Program-made: the position numbers and the translations under genes | Shown: piece by piece, positions 1 through 11,651 of the stretch | Layout: every line of letters begins with the position of its first letter | Numbering within the stretch: the first letter of the stretch is position 1 | DNA from: Lepiota brunneoincarnata | Taxonomy: Eukaryota > Basidiomycota > Agaricomycetes > Agaricales > Agaricaceae | Assembly: GCA_023014365.1 (NCBI GenBank) | Contig: JAEBUN010000004.1 | Coordinates: forward strand, 2,294,001 to 2,358,000 | Direction of reading: 5' to 3' | DNA length: 64,000 nt | Notes under the pieces: model-generated | Seen by the model: the letters and a program-made list of their open reading frames with translations, nothing else | Told to the model about the DNA's origin: nothing | The model's database searches: none

Positions 1-1099
1 TTGTCAGACTTTGTGGAAAAGAACCAAGAAAAGGTTTACCCGAGTGTATCGCGCGATGATTGTTTTCGCAGGCTCGAGCTTTGGTTAGACAATTTTGGAC
101 ATTCTCGTTGGATTGGAGGGTTTCTGTATCAAGGTTCACGAGCTGAGTGATTACTATTAGGGACCGAACCAGCATCTGAGCCAAGTTGGATACTCACCCT
201 GATGGCATTGATCAGGCTGCTAGACGCCTGGGAAGCCTCGACAATGCTGGTCATTACCTTCGGCTTATCCTATGGAGGTCTCAGGCTGCTTCCCATTTGG
301 ATACATCCGTTCGCATACCCTCTCAAAATTGAATGACCTCCGCCTCCTCCTCTCCCCATGTCTTTCCTTATTCTCTCTCTGCTCTCTGCTCGGCTTGTGC
401 TTTTTGGGTTCCTCAGCCGGATGTCCAAGGTACGCCAACAACTCCTCGTTGGGGACCATCTTCTTATCTTTCTTGAACTGAGCGAGCAGCCCTTCGTATA
501 CTGCCATAGTAGGATCACCACGGTACTGCTCCTGCCATGCCATCAGCACCAAATCCAACTTTTTCTTTACTCGCTTGTCGACAAATGAATCGTTCCGCAT
601 CCCTTTGAGGACCTCCAGAAACTGGTGATCGGCGAAAGCATCTAACCGGTCTTGGAGATAAATAGCGTATAGGAACACGGAGAATCGGCCTACCTTTCAT
701 CTTGTCTGGGATATTATCCAATAACGATCGCATGATCTACTAGGGCCGATATCAATACATAGTCAGTGACACTGAAAATACCTCCTCATCCTGGTCAGCC
801 CATATTCCCCAAGTGGACTTACCACGATGGCTCGATACTGCTGATGCGCTTCTCCATGCTTCATCTTTTTTCTCAGAGCCCTCGCAACCTCTGGCGGCCT
901 GTCGCCCCGCAAGTAATGAGATTCGGGCACTATCAAGAGCAAAGGGGAATATATGTTACCCCGAGTTTTGTAGATTAATAGCATCTACGAGTTCGGGCAT
1001 GCTGATCGAAAGTGTATAAGTACGTTGAAGACACTAGACATGCAGGAGATGGAAGACCCACCCTTCGTATGATTCCTCCGCTGTCTGTGCAGAAGTCAT
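1..1099 (-). CDS. LSB5: LSB5-like VHS/GAT domain protein (partial, runs off left edge)
   Basis: The start codon is the ATG read from 1099, giving MTSAQTAEESYEG before the first intron. Exons then code a VHS-type fold: PPEVARALRKKMKHG near 905-870, followed after splicing by RSLLDNIPDKMK and DLVLMAWQEQYRGDPTM (about 560-520). After a charged linker (about 440-340) two exons carry a GAT-like helix set, with KPKVMTSIVEASQ near 250-210 and NLDTETLQSNENVQNCL near 140-80. The C-terminus lies beyond base 1. VHS plus GAT without an adaptin ear is the arrangement of yeast Lsb5, which links actin patch proteins and ubiquitinated cargo in endocytosis. A GGA or TOM1-type protein is the alternative, but the ARALRKKMKHG signature favours LSB5. 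At least five short introns are inferred. Confidence 0.8.
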
Positions 1100-1457
1100 G
1101 ATATCTATCCAATCTGTCACAGACGACTGGAATTAGGGCTAGCTGTTAATACTAGAAACACATAGAAAGGGGCTCTGGCACGAACGTGAGGCTTCTCGCG
1201 TCCAAATGCCTGCTTGAAGTTGAAGCCTGACATTGATGGAGATATAGTGGTAAAGAGAAAACAAAGGTTGTGATCGCTTGACGATCGCTCAGTCATTACG
1301 TAATTCCAAGAAAGGTCATGACGTTTTGTTACAGTAGTATATGATGCCCAATATCCCAAAAAAAAAAAGAGGAGAGGAGAAAAAGTACAAGAATATGTGC
1401 AGCGAGAAGGTAGGTACAGTCTGTCTGTGATAGCTTTTCGTTGGATCGTCGGGTCCA
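1100..1457. other. Intergenic: LSB5 promoter and 3' end of next gene
   Basis: About 360 bases between the LSB5 start and the stop of the zinc protein gene. It holds an A-rich run near 1358-1370. No gene, RNA or repeat is seen. Confidence 0.6.
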
Positions 1458-2929
1458 TCATGCACCATCTTCTGGTACTGTTGATCCGCTCGTACCATCG
1501 TTGGTTGTTCCGCTTGCGATGTTGGCACCAGGTTGTACACCGGTCGAGATACTGTTCACACCTCTAGATTGAGCTATGCCAGTTGACATGACCACACCCA
1601 GGTTAGCGGACTGTGCACCGATTCCAACGGGGCTTTCAAGGTAGAGACGAATGAGAACAGTTTCCAAGGCGGCAACACTCGCACTGGGGTACTCAAAGTT
1701 CCGGGCGTGTCCTCGAACGGAGTGGAATAGCGTAGCCATATTTTCCCATCGATCGCTCACTGCATTAGCAGGGGCTGGAGGAGGAGCAGGGGGAGGGGGA
1801 GGGGGAGGAGGATATGTAAGTTGTGGTGGCTGGGGTACATATGCATAGGTTTGTGGAGATGTAACTGAGTACGCGTTTTGAGAAGGTAGTGGCGCCAACA
1901 TTGACACGGCAGTTGAAAATGTATTAGTAGGTGGTGGCACAGACGGCGCAGGTTGGGGGGATACAGTCGTTGACGGGACATTTGTTTGTTCGTTTATTGT
2001 AGATGGAGCAGGAGCAGGAGCAGGAGCAGGAGCCGAGGTTGGAACGGAAGAAGCGACATTATCCTGCGCTTGTGTCGAGGCTGATTTGCTCTTCTCCTTC
2101 TCTGCCCGAATTGTAGCCTCCTTCCTGCCACGGCGCGTGAACGGGAGATTGGCCAACCCAATCTCATGAGAGTGCTGGGAGATATCTGCTATTTGATGAA
2201 ATCCACGTTGCTTGCCGCGAAGTAGACGGACACATACAACATGCTCGGACTTGCTCGGTATCGTAATATGTCTTGTAGCTGATTGACGCCGGACATCCAA
2301 CCTCCAACTGTATGCGCCCGGCATATGAATCGAGGGCCTTGCTCAGTAAAATATTTGACTCACCTTGCGACTGGGCACCTTTCTTACACGCTCGGGGTGT
2401 TTTTTGACATATTTTTTGCGCCCACTGCGCGAATGCCTCGCACACACAAGCTTGGTGTGATCCTTGAATCGCGGAGGGACGGCTTTACTGCCATGCGTAT
2501 CGCCCTGGTACAACCCTAAGATCTGATTGTCCAAGGATAGCAGATGCACATACGCACTTTTACAAACTCACACATTGTCCGCTCCTCCTCTGCCTGCCGC
2601 CACTCGTTGAACTCCTGCTGGTTGGCAAACACGAGAGTATATCCATCGTCGGCATCACCAGATCCATACGGCTGCTTTGTGTGTTGTTGCTGTTGTTGCT
2701 GTTGAGACTGTTTCTTGAGACTGACAGAGAAGGTGGTGATGGGGGTCTCTATCTGTGCGGGAAACTGAGATTGGCCCGAGACGGGCTGCTGGGGGACATG
2801 TTGCTGCTGTTGCTGCGGCTGCTGCGGTTGTTGTGGTTGCTGTGGTTGGTGGTGGTGGACGGAATGGATGGAGTGCTGTAGTGGTTGGTGAAGAGCAAGA
2901 TCCCCAAGACGGAAATGCTGGAAACTCAT
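1458..2929 (-). CDS. PolyQ/polyP protein with WRKY/GCM1-like zinc DNA-binding domain
   Basis: Start chosen at the ATG read from 2929 (MSFQHFRLGDLALHQ); an ORF extending upstream lacks support. The N-terminus is Gln-rich (runs of Q near 2850-2800 and 2705-2680). Then come YTLVFANQQEFNEWRQ and, after an intron, the basic segment FKDHTKLVCARHSRSGRK. The next exon has GCPASISYKTYYDT and, after another intron, SQHSHEIGLANLPFTRRG. The order Cys..Cys..HxH with a GCPA turn matches the zinc fold of the WRKY-GCM1/FAR1 superfamily, found in plant regulators and Mutator-like transposases. The C-terminal half is Ala/Pro-rich, including an AP repeat coded by GGAGCA units at 2007-2032 and a Pro run near 1785-1810. 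A transcription factor is likely; a domesticated transposase origin is possible but no catalytic domain is present. It is divergent from UTP11, 175 bases apart. Confidence 0.6.
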
Positions 2930-3104
2930 GCGAAGGGAAGCCAATTCCAACGTATTTTTGCCCCGGACGATATATTTCCGGAGATAAAGTGTGTCGAGGC
3001 GGATTTGTCCTCCTTTTTGGGCTGGGATTTGCACGATTTTGTCCCAACTTCTCGCATAAAGTCACCTTGTCACACCTCCTCGTTGTCACGCCCCGCTCTT
3101 ATTA

Positions 3105-4322
3105 ATGACGTCCTCCCTCAGGAACTCAATACACCGCAGGAACCACAAGGAGCGTTCTCAGCTGGCCCACCGGACCAAGCTTGGCATCCTTGAGAAACAT
3201 AAGGACTATGTTCTGCGCGCCAGGGATTACCATTCCAAGCAGAATAGACTAAATCGGCTCAGGCAGAAGGCAGCAGAGCGCAACAAGGATGAGTTCTACT
3301 TTTCTATGACTAGAGAAAAGACGAAGGTGCTTGCACCGGCTATGTAGACAGCTCTTATCACTGATGACCTCAAAGGGAGGCGTGCATATTAAAGATAAAG
3401 GCAACGTTGCACTCCCAGTAGATATTGTCAAGGTGCTCAAAACTCAGGATGAGAATTACGTCCGAACGATGAGGGCATCCAATGCCAAGGTGAGTGTATG
3501 CCCACGTTACAGCGTATCGCGATTCTACCATATTCTTTCTGCCAGAAAATCGACAAACTGAGAACCCAACTCACCGCTATGGCAGATCTCATCAGGAATC
3601 CCTCCGTCGCAGATGATGAAGAAGATCTCGAAGAAGATGAATTACGAGTTCTTCAAGAATCCGGTATCCTCAAAACTTTTGCAAAGGGTTTTGGAAAGCG
3701 TAAGACTTGCCATATCATCTTTGCCGAGTCTGCGGAAGAAGGTATGCCCCATATTGCCAAGGCCCTAAAACAACACTTAAGCTCACGTCCCATAGCACAT
3801 CAATTCACCAAACAATCCTACTTCAAATCCTCCTCAAACAGCCAAATTGCACCTTTCTGTATCCAGCAGCCACCAGAAATTGACCTTGGTTGGAAATCCG
3901 ACGTGCCAATACGCAAACACAGAAAATCACCGCATACCCTAGAATTACAACCTGGACCTTCTCAAACAGATCAAGCCGAGGAGGACCTAGGGACGGACGA
4001 CCTAGATGTAGAACGTGACGATCTGGCACAGCCGACGATAGCCATGAAGCGACGCCTCCTAAAAGAACTGGCCGCTCGAATACACAGAGACAGACAACTG
4101 CGTTACGCCGAACGTGAATTCGAGATGCAGCGGCTGCTGATGGGCAAAGGTGCCCGTACGAAGATCGCCGATGTCGAAAAAGTGAATGGCGACGCAGAGT
4201 CGGAGGATGATGAGGATCAAATTGATGCTCGGAAGGGGAGACGGCGAAGCTCGGTCAGGAAAGTGGACGAGGCAACCTACAAACCTCGGGTATACAAGTG
4301 GAAGATGGAACGTAAACGGTGA
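3105..4322 (+). CDS. UTP11: U3 snoRNA-associated protein Utp11
   Basis: The start [19 protein letters not shown] is the conserved Utp11 N-terminus. It is followed by [19 protein letters not shown] and [13 protein letters not shown] sequence ([15 protein letters not shown]). Introns at 3327-3375 and 3490-3545 join [16 protein letters not shown] and [16 protein letters not shown] in frame. A third intron of 54 nt (3742-3795) is probable; it is stop-free and a multiple of three, so the frame is open either way. The protein ends [14 protein letters not shown], the typical basic Utp11 tail. The spliced product is about 350 residues, longer than yeast Utp11 (about 250) because of an acidic and basic insert. 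It acts in the nucleolar small-subunit processome in 18S rRNA maturation. Confidence 0.95.
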
Positions 4323-4469
4323 ACTACTCTTACAACTTTGCGTGTTATAAAGTTTGTACGAGATGGATAAGGCATTAAATAAGCGTCATACAGATAGCGG
4401 AGTGATAATCGTCTGGTAGCCATACGCGTTCAATCTTCCATCTGAACGTGTAATAACCTCTGTTCCAAA

Positions 4470-5986
4470 TTATAGGAACAAGTAAGGTCCCACTATCACG
4501 GCTGCGATAGCGATTATCGTTGAGAAAACACCATTGTGCGAGATAGCGCCGAATGCAGGGGCAGCACCACCTGGCAGCGGCCTGCTTGAGCTACTGCCAG
4601 TGGAACCAGTAGAAGAAGCTGCTGAAGCCGGAGAGGCAACAGGTCGGGTCGGGCGCGGAACCCCATTGATATCCGCAACAACGTCGAACACGGATCCTCC
4701 TCCAAATTCATAGAACTACCGCAAAAAGTTCACAGACCGATCAAGATCACAACACTGGACAAAAGGTGTTGAAGCTTACGTCAACCAGTAAGAAATTGGG
4801 TGGCCTCGTTTGCTCCCGCCTACAAGTATCCACATGTTCACCGAGTGAACCGAAGCCAGAGGCGGCATTTGTCTGAGTTAGATTCTCAGTGGCTGGGACG
4901 GGTTGGCCCCCTAGCAATTTGTCAAGGAAGTGATTGATGAGGAACATCTGTCCGGCAGGATCAACGCCCGGGTTCCCTCTGTCAGTGCTGCAGTTAAACG
5001 GAAGCTCGACAACGTTGAACGCGGTTTCCCAGACATTGGTAAATTCTGTTGAACGTGAACGTTAGAACTGGTGCCAGACCAAAGGAATCAATTTACCATC
5101 GATGATGTAGGGAACTGAAGGATCGGCGCCATTATCCATGAATGTAACAAGGCGCTTCTGGCTGTCTATCATGGAGCCAAGGGTGGGCCAAGAAGCAGCC
5201 GGCAACGGTGTACTCTGTGGGACGAAAGAAATAGCATCCAGGCCAACCGCTTTGAATATTGCATCGTATTGAGAGGCTGGCCGATTGTCGATATTGACAA
5301 TCAAGAGCGAAAGCACTGTAGCTAAATTGAGCTTTCCTGTTCCTCTCATGGGCCCGCCAGTGCTCACCTTCGTTCGGGTTGGCATCGAGCCAGTCACTCA
5401 CTGCAGCATCGTTAATTCCGTCCACAGTTACAAATCAATACATCGTACCGCTCCTCAGATAATCAAGAAGGGTTCCCCCGTCGTAAAGAGGCTGTTGTCC
5501 CAAGCGGAGATCATTACGTCGGATTCCGCAAAACACCACAAATGTACTCACACAAAGCGTGTGACACAGCCTAATATCCCCGTCCACTTCGTGTGCTTGC
5601 ATCTGCAGCATACGTATACCATCATTGAGCTGCGTGATAACTGCATAGTAGGGCGAATCAAGAAGTCGAAACATCAGAGGGCAAGCACGAACTTACTGCT
5701 CTGATCTTGATTGACAGCCACTGAAATGAGAGAATTGTCCTTTAGGTAGCTTGTCCTATCGTAATGGGGACTGCTCACAGTTATCTCTGTTGCCAATTGC
5801 GTACGAATCGTGTGCACCGACAAAGGATACTGAACCAAAACTCTTGTCACATAGCTCGGGGTGGCCGTTACAGACAGTCGCGCGGCGTCCAATTGTACTG
5901 GTTCCCTCCGGTGCGCCCAGAACATGGAATGCCGATGGAAAGACAAGGGAAAATGTCGCAAGGTGTTTTATGAATGAGAGTCGCAT
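4470..5986 (-). CDS. Secreted GPI-anchored PLC-like phosphodiesterase
   Basis: The start at 5986 gives a signal peptide (MRLSFIKHLATFSLVF, cleavage near GAPEG). A Cys-bearing segment and FVGAHDSYAIG follow; the latter is the first catalytic His motif of PI-PLC X-like domains. Later exons carry RMLQMQAHEVDGDIRLCHT, NIDNRPASQYDAIFKAVG, VVELPFNCSTDRGNPGVDP and FLINHFLDKLLGGQ, all typical of the fungal PLC-like phosphodiesterase family. The C-terminus is a Ser/Gly-rich stalk (near 4630-4580) and a hydrophobic end, FSTIIAIAAVIVGPYLFL, the expected GPI-attachment signal. About seven short introns interrupt it. The substrate is unknown; many family members lack the calcium site of true PLC. It is probably a cell-surface enzyme. 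Confidence 0.82.
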
Positions 5987-6447
5987 GACTGGCTGGCAGT
6001 GCGAGTTAGTTTCCTTCGGGTAGCGTTTGAAAAGTTGGACAGTGAAATGCTGGACGTTCAGACAGCAAAGCAGTCAAAGCTATAGAAATGCAAAAAAAAG
6101 AAAAGAAAAGACCAAAAGATGGTAGGAGTAGGAGATGGGCCTAAAGGGATTGATGAGGCTGTTGGGCCTGCGCTGCTCATCACTTTGGTGCGATTTTGCT
6201 GTGCTTGTCGAATGTCACGAGACGGCCGCCAAATTGAGACAATGGCCCCTGTGCGTTTCCACTTCACAATAAGTAGTCCTACGAGACCTATCGCGCCAAA
6301 CATGAGATGTATTGAAGCTGTTCAGAGTGGTCCTTCGTTGTGCCCATCTACTCGTAACGAGGTGCATTGTACTTATTCCAAACGTGTAACCCGGCCTTGC
6401 CGGCACCACCGGCGAATCGGGGCTAGTTTTTCGCACCTTTGAACACC
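5987..6447. promoter_or_regulatory. Divergent promoter between PLC-like gene and AYR1-like gene
   Basis: The 461 bases between two divergent start codons must hold both promoters. A purine-rich A/G run lies at 6090-6118. No defined element is recognised. Confidence 0.4.
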
Positions 6448-7434
6448 ATGTCTCGTGTCGTCCTCGTTACTGGGTGCTCCACTGGGGGTATCGGGTACGC
6501 CTTGTAAGCCTCGGACTGACCTCACGTCCTTGAAGAAGCCTGATGTTCGTCATAGGGCCGAGGAATTTGCCCGACAAGGATGTACAGTCTACGCGACTTC
6601 GCGTAGAGTCGAAACAATAGACGATTTTAGCGACCCCAAGATAAAGAAACTCGCTTTAGACATCACCAGTGACGAGGATGTGCGGAGCGTCATCCAGGAA
6701 ATGATTCGTAACGAGGGAAAGATCGATGTAGTGGTGAATAACGCTGGGGTCATCTGTCCAGGTAGGTCATGGGCGATCGATCATAGGTGCGAAATCTCCG
6801 CTCACAAGTGAGCATGCAGGACCTCTCATTGACAATTCACTGGATGATGCGAGGAGATTTTTTGATACCAACACATTCTCCGTTCTCCGGATTTCGAAGG
6901 CTGTCATCCCCGAGATGGCGAAGCGGAAGCAGGGCGTGATCGTCAACATTGGTTCAATCGTCGGCGAAATGTACGTCTCAATGCTACCCTAACTCAAGCA
7001 CACCATTCGATTAATATATCCTTAGCGCAACACCGTGGAACGGACTGTACTGTGCTACCAAAGCGGCTGTCCTTTCCATGAGTGAGATCTTGTCCATGGA
7101 ATGCAGGCCCTTGGGGATCAAGGTCCTGCACATTGCACCAGGAATGGTCAAGTCCAATGTCGCTAAAAACGCCGCTAATAACTTTTCACTTCCCGCGGAC
7201 TCGTTGTACCACTCATACCTGGCGAACATCATGGATCGTATCTATTCAAGCCAGGGTCCTAGTACTATGCCCACGGAGGTCTTTGCAAAAGAGGTTGTGT
7301 CAAAAGCGCTGCAGAAGAACCCTCCCCTATACATGCTCCTGGGTGGCAACTCCTTCGTGTTCGCTATTCTTAAATTGTTGCCAAAAAAGTTTGCCCTGGA
7401 TTTCATGTGGAAAAGGTTCACAAAGAAGCTGTAG
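6448..7434 (+). CDS. AYR1: Short-chain dehydrogenase, 1-acyl-DHAP reductase type
   Basis: The start MSRVVLVTGCSTGGIGYAL carries the glycine-rich NADP-binding motif; the TGCS-GGIG form is typical of yeast Ayr1. Three introns (starting near 6503, 6762 and 6970) join the exons in frame: ALAEEFARQGCTVYATSRR, NNAGV near 6735, and the active-site YCATKAA near 7050. The Ser of the triad lies in NIGSIVGE. The protein ends in a hydrophobic and basic tail (FALDFMWKRFTKKL) that could bind membrane. The length of about 275 residues is close to the family norm. In yeast Ayr1 reduces 1-acyl-dihydroxyacetone phosphate on lipid droplets and ER, feeding phosphatidate synthesis. Other SDR substrates cannot be excluded. 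Confidence 0.85.
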
Positions 7435-8055
7435 TTGTGAGCCCGATATGTACCTTACAATATATCCATGCTGGATCTGGGATGCATGCTACTACCCAAG
7501 CCTGCAATACTGTAACCGAACTAACTGCTAAAGCCGCACGCAATGCACCGTCCCGTTACCTATAGGGCAGCAAGGGTCATCGTAAAAGCGTAGGCGAAGC
7601 TTGGCACGTTGGTACTGATTGGGGAGGAGAGAACTCCAATGTATCCCCTCATGATAGAGCATCCCCAGCACATTTATTTCTCTAGACCGCCCCCGATCAA
7701 AGTCCACTTAATGGCAGGGATGAGGGGCATCTATCAAGTAGTGCGCAGACCATACTCAAGGATGGTATTCCCAAGGATCGGGGATTGCCTGCCGAAAGGT
7801 GAGAATCAGATATGGCGTGCTGGAAAGAAATACAGCTATCTGCGGGATTTTCGGTTATTATATCACCGCCGGCAAGAAGACTCTGTGTCCAGCATGGTCA
7901 GTACCTTGGAATTCTCTGCAGATATAATCTGGTGAGAACACCGATATTCAGACACACGTGCCTGGCTAGCGCTTCCAAACCAAACCAATGCAGTCCCACA
8001 GGCGCGACGCGTCTGACGCCCAACTCAGCCAACCACAGCCCTCAACCTATCAACC
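7435..8055. other. Intergenic: AYR1 3' region and myosin light chain promoter
   Basis: The 621 bases hold no credible gene. The stretch from 7980 to 8050 is C-rich with CCAACC/CAACC units just before the start codon, a pattern common in fungal 5' leaders. Small open frames here lack similarity and codon bias. Confidence 0.5.
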
Positions 8056-8810
8056 ATGTCACGCTACCCAGACTACCTCTCACCCAATATCACACCAACA
8101 AAGCCCGGCGGTGGCCTTGCAAAGGCCCAGAAGTCGCGCGCAAGGCGTGAACCATCTGGCGTTTTTTCCTTGTTCCAGCCTGCCCAGATCCAACAGTTCA
8201 AAGAAGCCTTCCAGCTGGTTGATCATGATAAGGATGGCTGGGTCAGCGAGGGTGATCTAAAGGAAATTTTCTCCAGTCTCGGTAGGCCTAGATTCGAACT
8301 CGAGCCTATATCTTGGCCCGCCTGACCAGAATGCACCAAGGGATCACACCATCCAAGAAAATGATGGACGAGCTATTGAATGCACGGCCTGGTGGTCAGA
8401 CACGCGGGGATGTGCTTGGCAGTTCCGACTCCAATGACCGTGGAATCAACTTTACGATGTTCTTGACGATGATGAGTGAGAGACTATTCGAATTCGATGT
8501 CGAATCCGAGCTACTGGAGGCCTTTGAATCGTTTGACGAGAATGACTCGGGCATAGTCAAGATTGACGAGATGAGGAAGTGGCTGAGTGAGGTTGGAGAG
8601 AGAATGGATAATTATGAGGCATGGGGTCTCCTCCACTCTCTTGATCCAGGACCAAACTAAGAGTATTGTGTCTAGATTGACAGGTTCCTCAAAGGACCTT
8701 TTACAGACCGGCAAGGGAACTTTAATTATCGAGAGTGGGTCAAAGTGCTGCGCGTGAACGAAGAAAATGAAGACGGCCAACAGCAGCAGCAGCAGCAGCA
8801 ACAGTACTAG
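8056..8810 (+). CDS. RLC1: Myosin regulatory light chain (EF-hand)
   Basis: The N-terminus MSRYPDYLSPNITPTKPGG leads to a basic stretch and RREPSGVFSLFQ, equivalent to the phosphorylatable Ser region of regulatory light chains. The first EF-hand has a complete calcium loop, DHDKDGWVSEGDL. Further EF-like units are FESFDENDSGIVKIDEM and the degenerate TDRQGNFNYREW. An intron at about 8281-8339 joins SSLG to ITPSKKMMDELL. The second intron, 8619-8675, must use a GC donor (GAG|GCATGG) to keep the frame: VGERMDNYE joins IDRFLKGPFTD, which aligns with the family without gap. The protein ends in nine Gln (CAG tract 8781-8804). It should bind the type II myosin heavy chain IQ motif and act in the cytokinetic ring. 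A cytokinesis essential light chain (Cdc4-like) is less likely. Confidence 0.88.
8781..8804 (+). repeat. CAG/CAA microsatellite coding C-terminal polyglutamine
   Basis: Six CAG units flanked by CAA and CAG codons, just before the stop of the myosin light chain gene. Such a tract is prone to length change. Confidence 0.85.
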
Positions 8811-10560
8811 TACACTCCACCATCGACTACGCTTCCTTGCGCTGGACCCGTTGCGTTCTGCGGCACGAGGCAACCGATCTATCCTTCTTGTTTCCCGGCA
8901 TTTCCCATTCATATTTGTGGGCTGACTACGAGTCTCCCTTGGCATGCCTTGGTTCTCGGGCGGGGCGTGTTTGATCATCTCATCGAGGTCGCTATCTCAG
9001 CTTAACTCCTTCGATCTTTGCTATGTTATGGACAAGACTTCTTGGATTTGTACCAACCCCCGATATCTACCTGTATCCATAAACGCAATCATATCCCGCT
9101 GTGTCCGAGCCCGGGGCTGGGCCAACATTCCCTGTCAAAGGAACATGGAACACATGACAATGCACGCCGGCAGACTTTTTTGTTAACTCGTGCATTTTGG
9201 GTTGCACCCCGCAGAGAGACAATACATAATTTGATGTGCAACCGACACCGCCACGTTACGGGTTTCTCAAGGATGGTTCCCTCCGAATTAAGTTATATCC
9301 ACAGGTCAGAAGACTGGTTGGGACAGAAAGGGTCCGCTACCCGAGGCTCCACGTAGTATGAACTTGGAAGCAGCCACAGTTCTTGGAAGCCTCTTTTTTT
9401 TTTTTTGTTTTTTTGATCGAGACAAACTTCTTCACCAGTGGCGGTCGGGTTTGACAGATAGACCGAGTCCTCTTCTGCAACTGCCACCGATTGTCCCCGT
9501 TCTTCCTGTCATAGCGAAGGTCTTGTTCAAGACAGCCTTTCATGCTAAGGCACAGTCAAGAATGGATCCAGAGGACTTGGCGATTCGCCAAGAGGCCTTG
9601 TGTCTCATTGAAACCAGACAGGACGGAGATTAGGTGAGGATCCAGTTGTATTATAGGCGGGCTGACACCAACCACAAGACCGACCTCGAGGTGGTCAAGT
9701 CAAAAGTCACCCTTCCTAGGATTCCTACGCTCGAGCCTAACCCTCGAGCGTATAAGCGCGGCGTAATTGTTAATCCCTCACATCTCCGATAAGTCGACTC
9801 TGAAGCCTCGCCACTCCTGGCCTCTGATCTAGTGTCTTAATTGAGGGTAACTAGGTGGAAATAAATTGGGACGATCATCTACGGTTCCTAATGCTGATTA
9901 GGTGGGACCCTGGCCAAGCAGCCAACGTTGGGGGGTTCGCCACCGTGAATAAGAGACCCCCAAGGGTGGCCTCGTTGCTTAATGACGATTATGGGGTGGA
10001 GACATGACCTCCCCCCTCCTCCCCGACCGAGGTGACAGCTTAAACGCGGGACACACGCATTTCACTCGCACGCCTGAGAGAGCGCTTGGCTCCGAGATGA
10101 TGAGAAATGCCAAGCATAACTATTTAGCACCTTCTTTATGAAGGACCAACCACAATCAACGGATCGGTGCTAGTTGACGATTAAGCAAAGTAGAGAACGA
10201 GACAGAACCCAAGGAAGGAAGCGGTTTGAATCGCTTCAGTCGAGAGCTCGAGCTCGCGGAGATTATAAACTATGTATGTACATACAGTTAGCATGCTTGA
10301 ACGTTGGGCTTGTCAGATCAGGGTAACGTAAGGGCCCTTGGTGCCTACCGAGTAAGGACCCTAATTATCCCCTATATTGCGCTCCATATCAGGCAAGGTG
10401 TGTTGTGTTGGGGGTGAGTTACGGTTAGTGGGTCATTAAGCACCCTGAGGCCTATTTGAATATTGAGTTGGGTGGTGTGAATGTTGTGGCACGACCGTGT
10501 CTGTTTAGAAGAAAGGGGGGATAGGGCCCAGGTCGTCAGCTGGTGTTATGGCCTTACCCA
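8811..10560. other. Gene-free stretch, possible decayed LTR-like sequence
   Basis: No gene is supported. A T-run sits at 9391-9415. Between about 9630 and 10550 the composition changes, with purine/pyrimidine tracts (10008-10025), a TATAAACTATG stretch near 10263 and no coding sign. This resembles old solo-LTR sequence, but terminal TG..CA ends and a target-site duplication could not be fixed. GCCARG sites already occur at 9576, 9587, 9909, 9913, 10085 and 10109. Confidence 0.35.
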
Positions 10561-10746
10561 GGACGCCAGAACTGGACGGGTATCTCAGGTGAGAGGGACG
10601 ACAGAAAGGCCCGACTTCCTGTGCCTATGTCCACTGTCGGAAGTGAATTGATCAACAAGTGGACATGATAGGTTACCTGTGGAGTGGTTCGGATAGCAAC
10701 GTACGGGTGTGATTGGACGTGGATGGACTCTGTTAATTGAAGAGAT

Positions 10747-11619
10747 GCCAAGAGAATGAGAATGAGCGCTAAGGAGAAGCGGGTCCGTTGCTGTTTGCTG
10801 AGAAGGAGCGTTACAGGGACCTTCCGTTTCTATGAACAGTTTCCATCTGAAACATTGTCTTGGCTCAGCATGCTTGACTTGGCTTGGCACGCTTGTTTTG
10901 GGTCTTGGGTTGTCTTGGCTTCTTGGGCCGTGCCGAGCCATTTTTCGAATGCCAAGCCTATTGCTTACGTGATAATGTGAGCCTAACCATCTAAGCCATG
11001 GCTTATATCATTCTGCGTTTGCTTGAGCTGGCTTGGATATTTGTTTGTTTTTTTTGCGGTTGCCCAGCTTGGCACTGGTCAGCGGCCTGGATGCCGAGTT
11101 TACATGCATCTTGGATGGCTTCTTAGTCCCCTGTTGACCATGGGGCTCCACGGCGGTTGATTCTCGGGGTATTTTATTTGTGGAAATGTCCGTGGTTGTC
11201 GACAATTTTTTCCAGTGCTGATGTCTAATAATTTAGGGGCTGTGGCAGGTTGTTGCTGCGACTTGCACAGATCGGACCGATGACCTTGGTAGGGTGGGTG
11301 ATAACGCTTGGCATGTGGCTGGGATGATATCACGATTGAGGAGCACCTCCAGTCTTTCGGGCTTGTGCTTGGGCAATCTCATGACTGAGGCGCCTCGTCA
11401 CAACTCTGAAATGGATAGCCGTCCTGAAGCACAGTAGCGCAGCATATTGGCGGCCGGGGATCAAAGGGGGAGAAAGGGGCTTGGCGTGCCAAGTGGGGAG
11501 GAGACGGGTGAGATATGCTGACGTAATATCTGAGAGGGTATATATTTCTTGGCACGAAAAGGCTTGGCGAGGATCGATCGGAGGAGAGGAGAGGAGAGAG
11601 TTTGTTGCCTGGTCTTGGC
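10747..11619. promoter_or_regulatory. Cluster of 13 PacC-type GCCARG sites upstream of pacC
   Basis: The PacC/Rim101 core GCCARG (or its complement CYTGGC) begins at 10747, 10859, 10878, 10883, 10914, 10951, 11068, 11307, 11480, 11488, 11548, 11563 and 11614, on both strands. About one per kilobase is expected by chance. The last five lie within 175 bases of the pacC start codon, and two are nearly back to back at 11480-11493. The density points to autoregulation of pacC by its own product, as reported for ascomycete PacC; this is inference for this organism. Confidence 0.6.
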
Positions 11620-11651
11620 GCTGTTCCTCCCCCCTCCATAAAACATCATCA

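Noticed and set aside
8619..8675. GT donor at 8626 for the myosin light chain intron
   Set aside because: Joining it to the acceptor at 8675 gives an immediate stop (TGA); only the GC donor at 8619 keeps the conserved frame.
9358..9633. 91-codon plus-strand frame after a T-run
   Set aside because: The Phe run comes from the T-tract and the rest has no recognisable motif.
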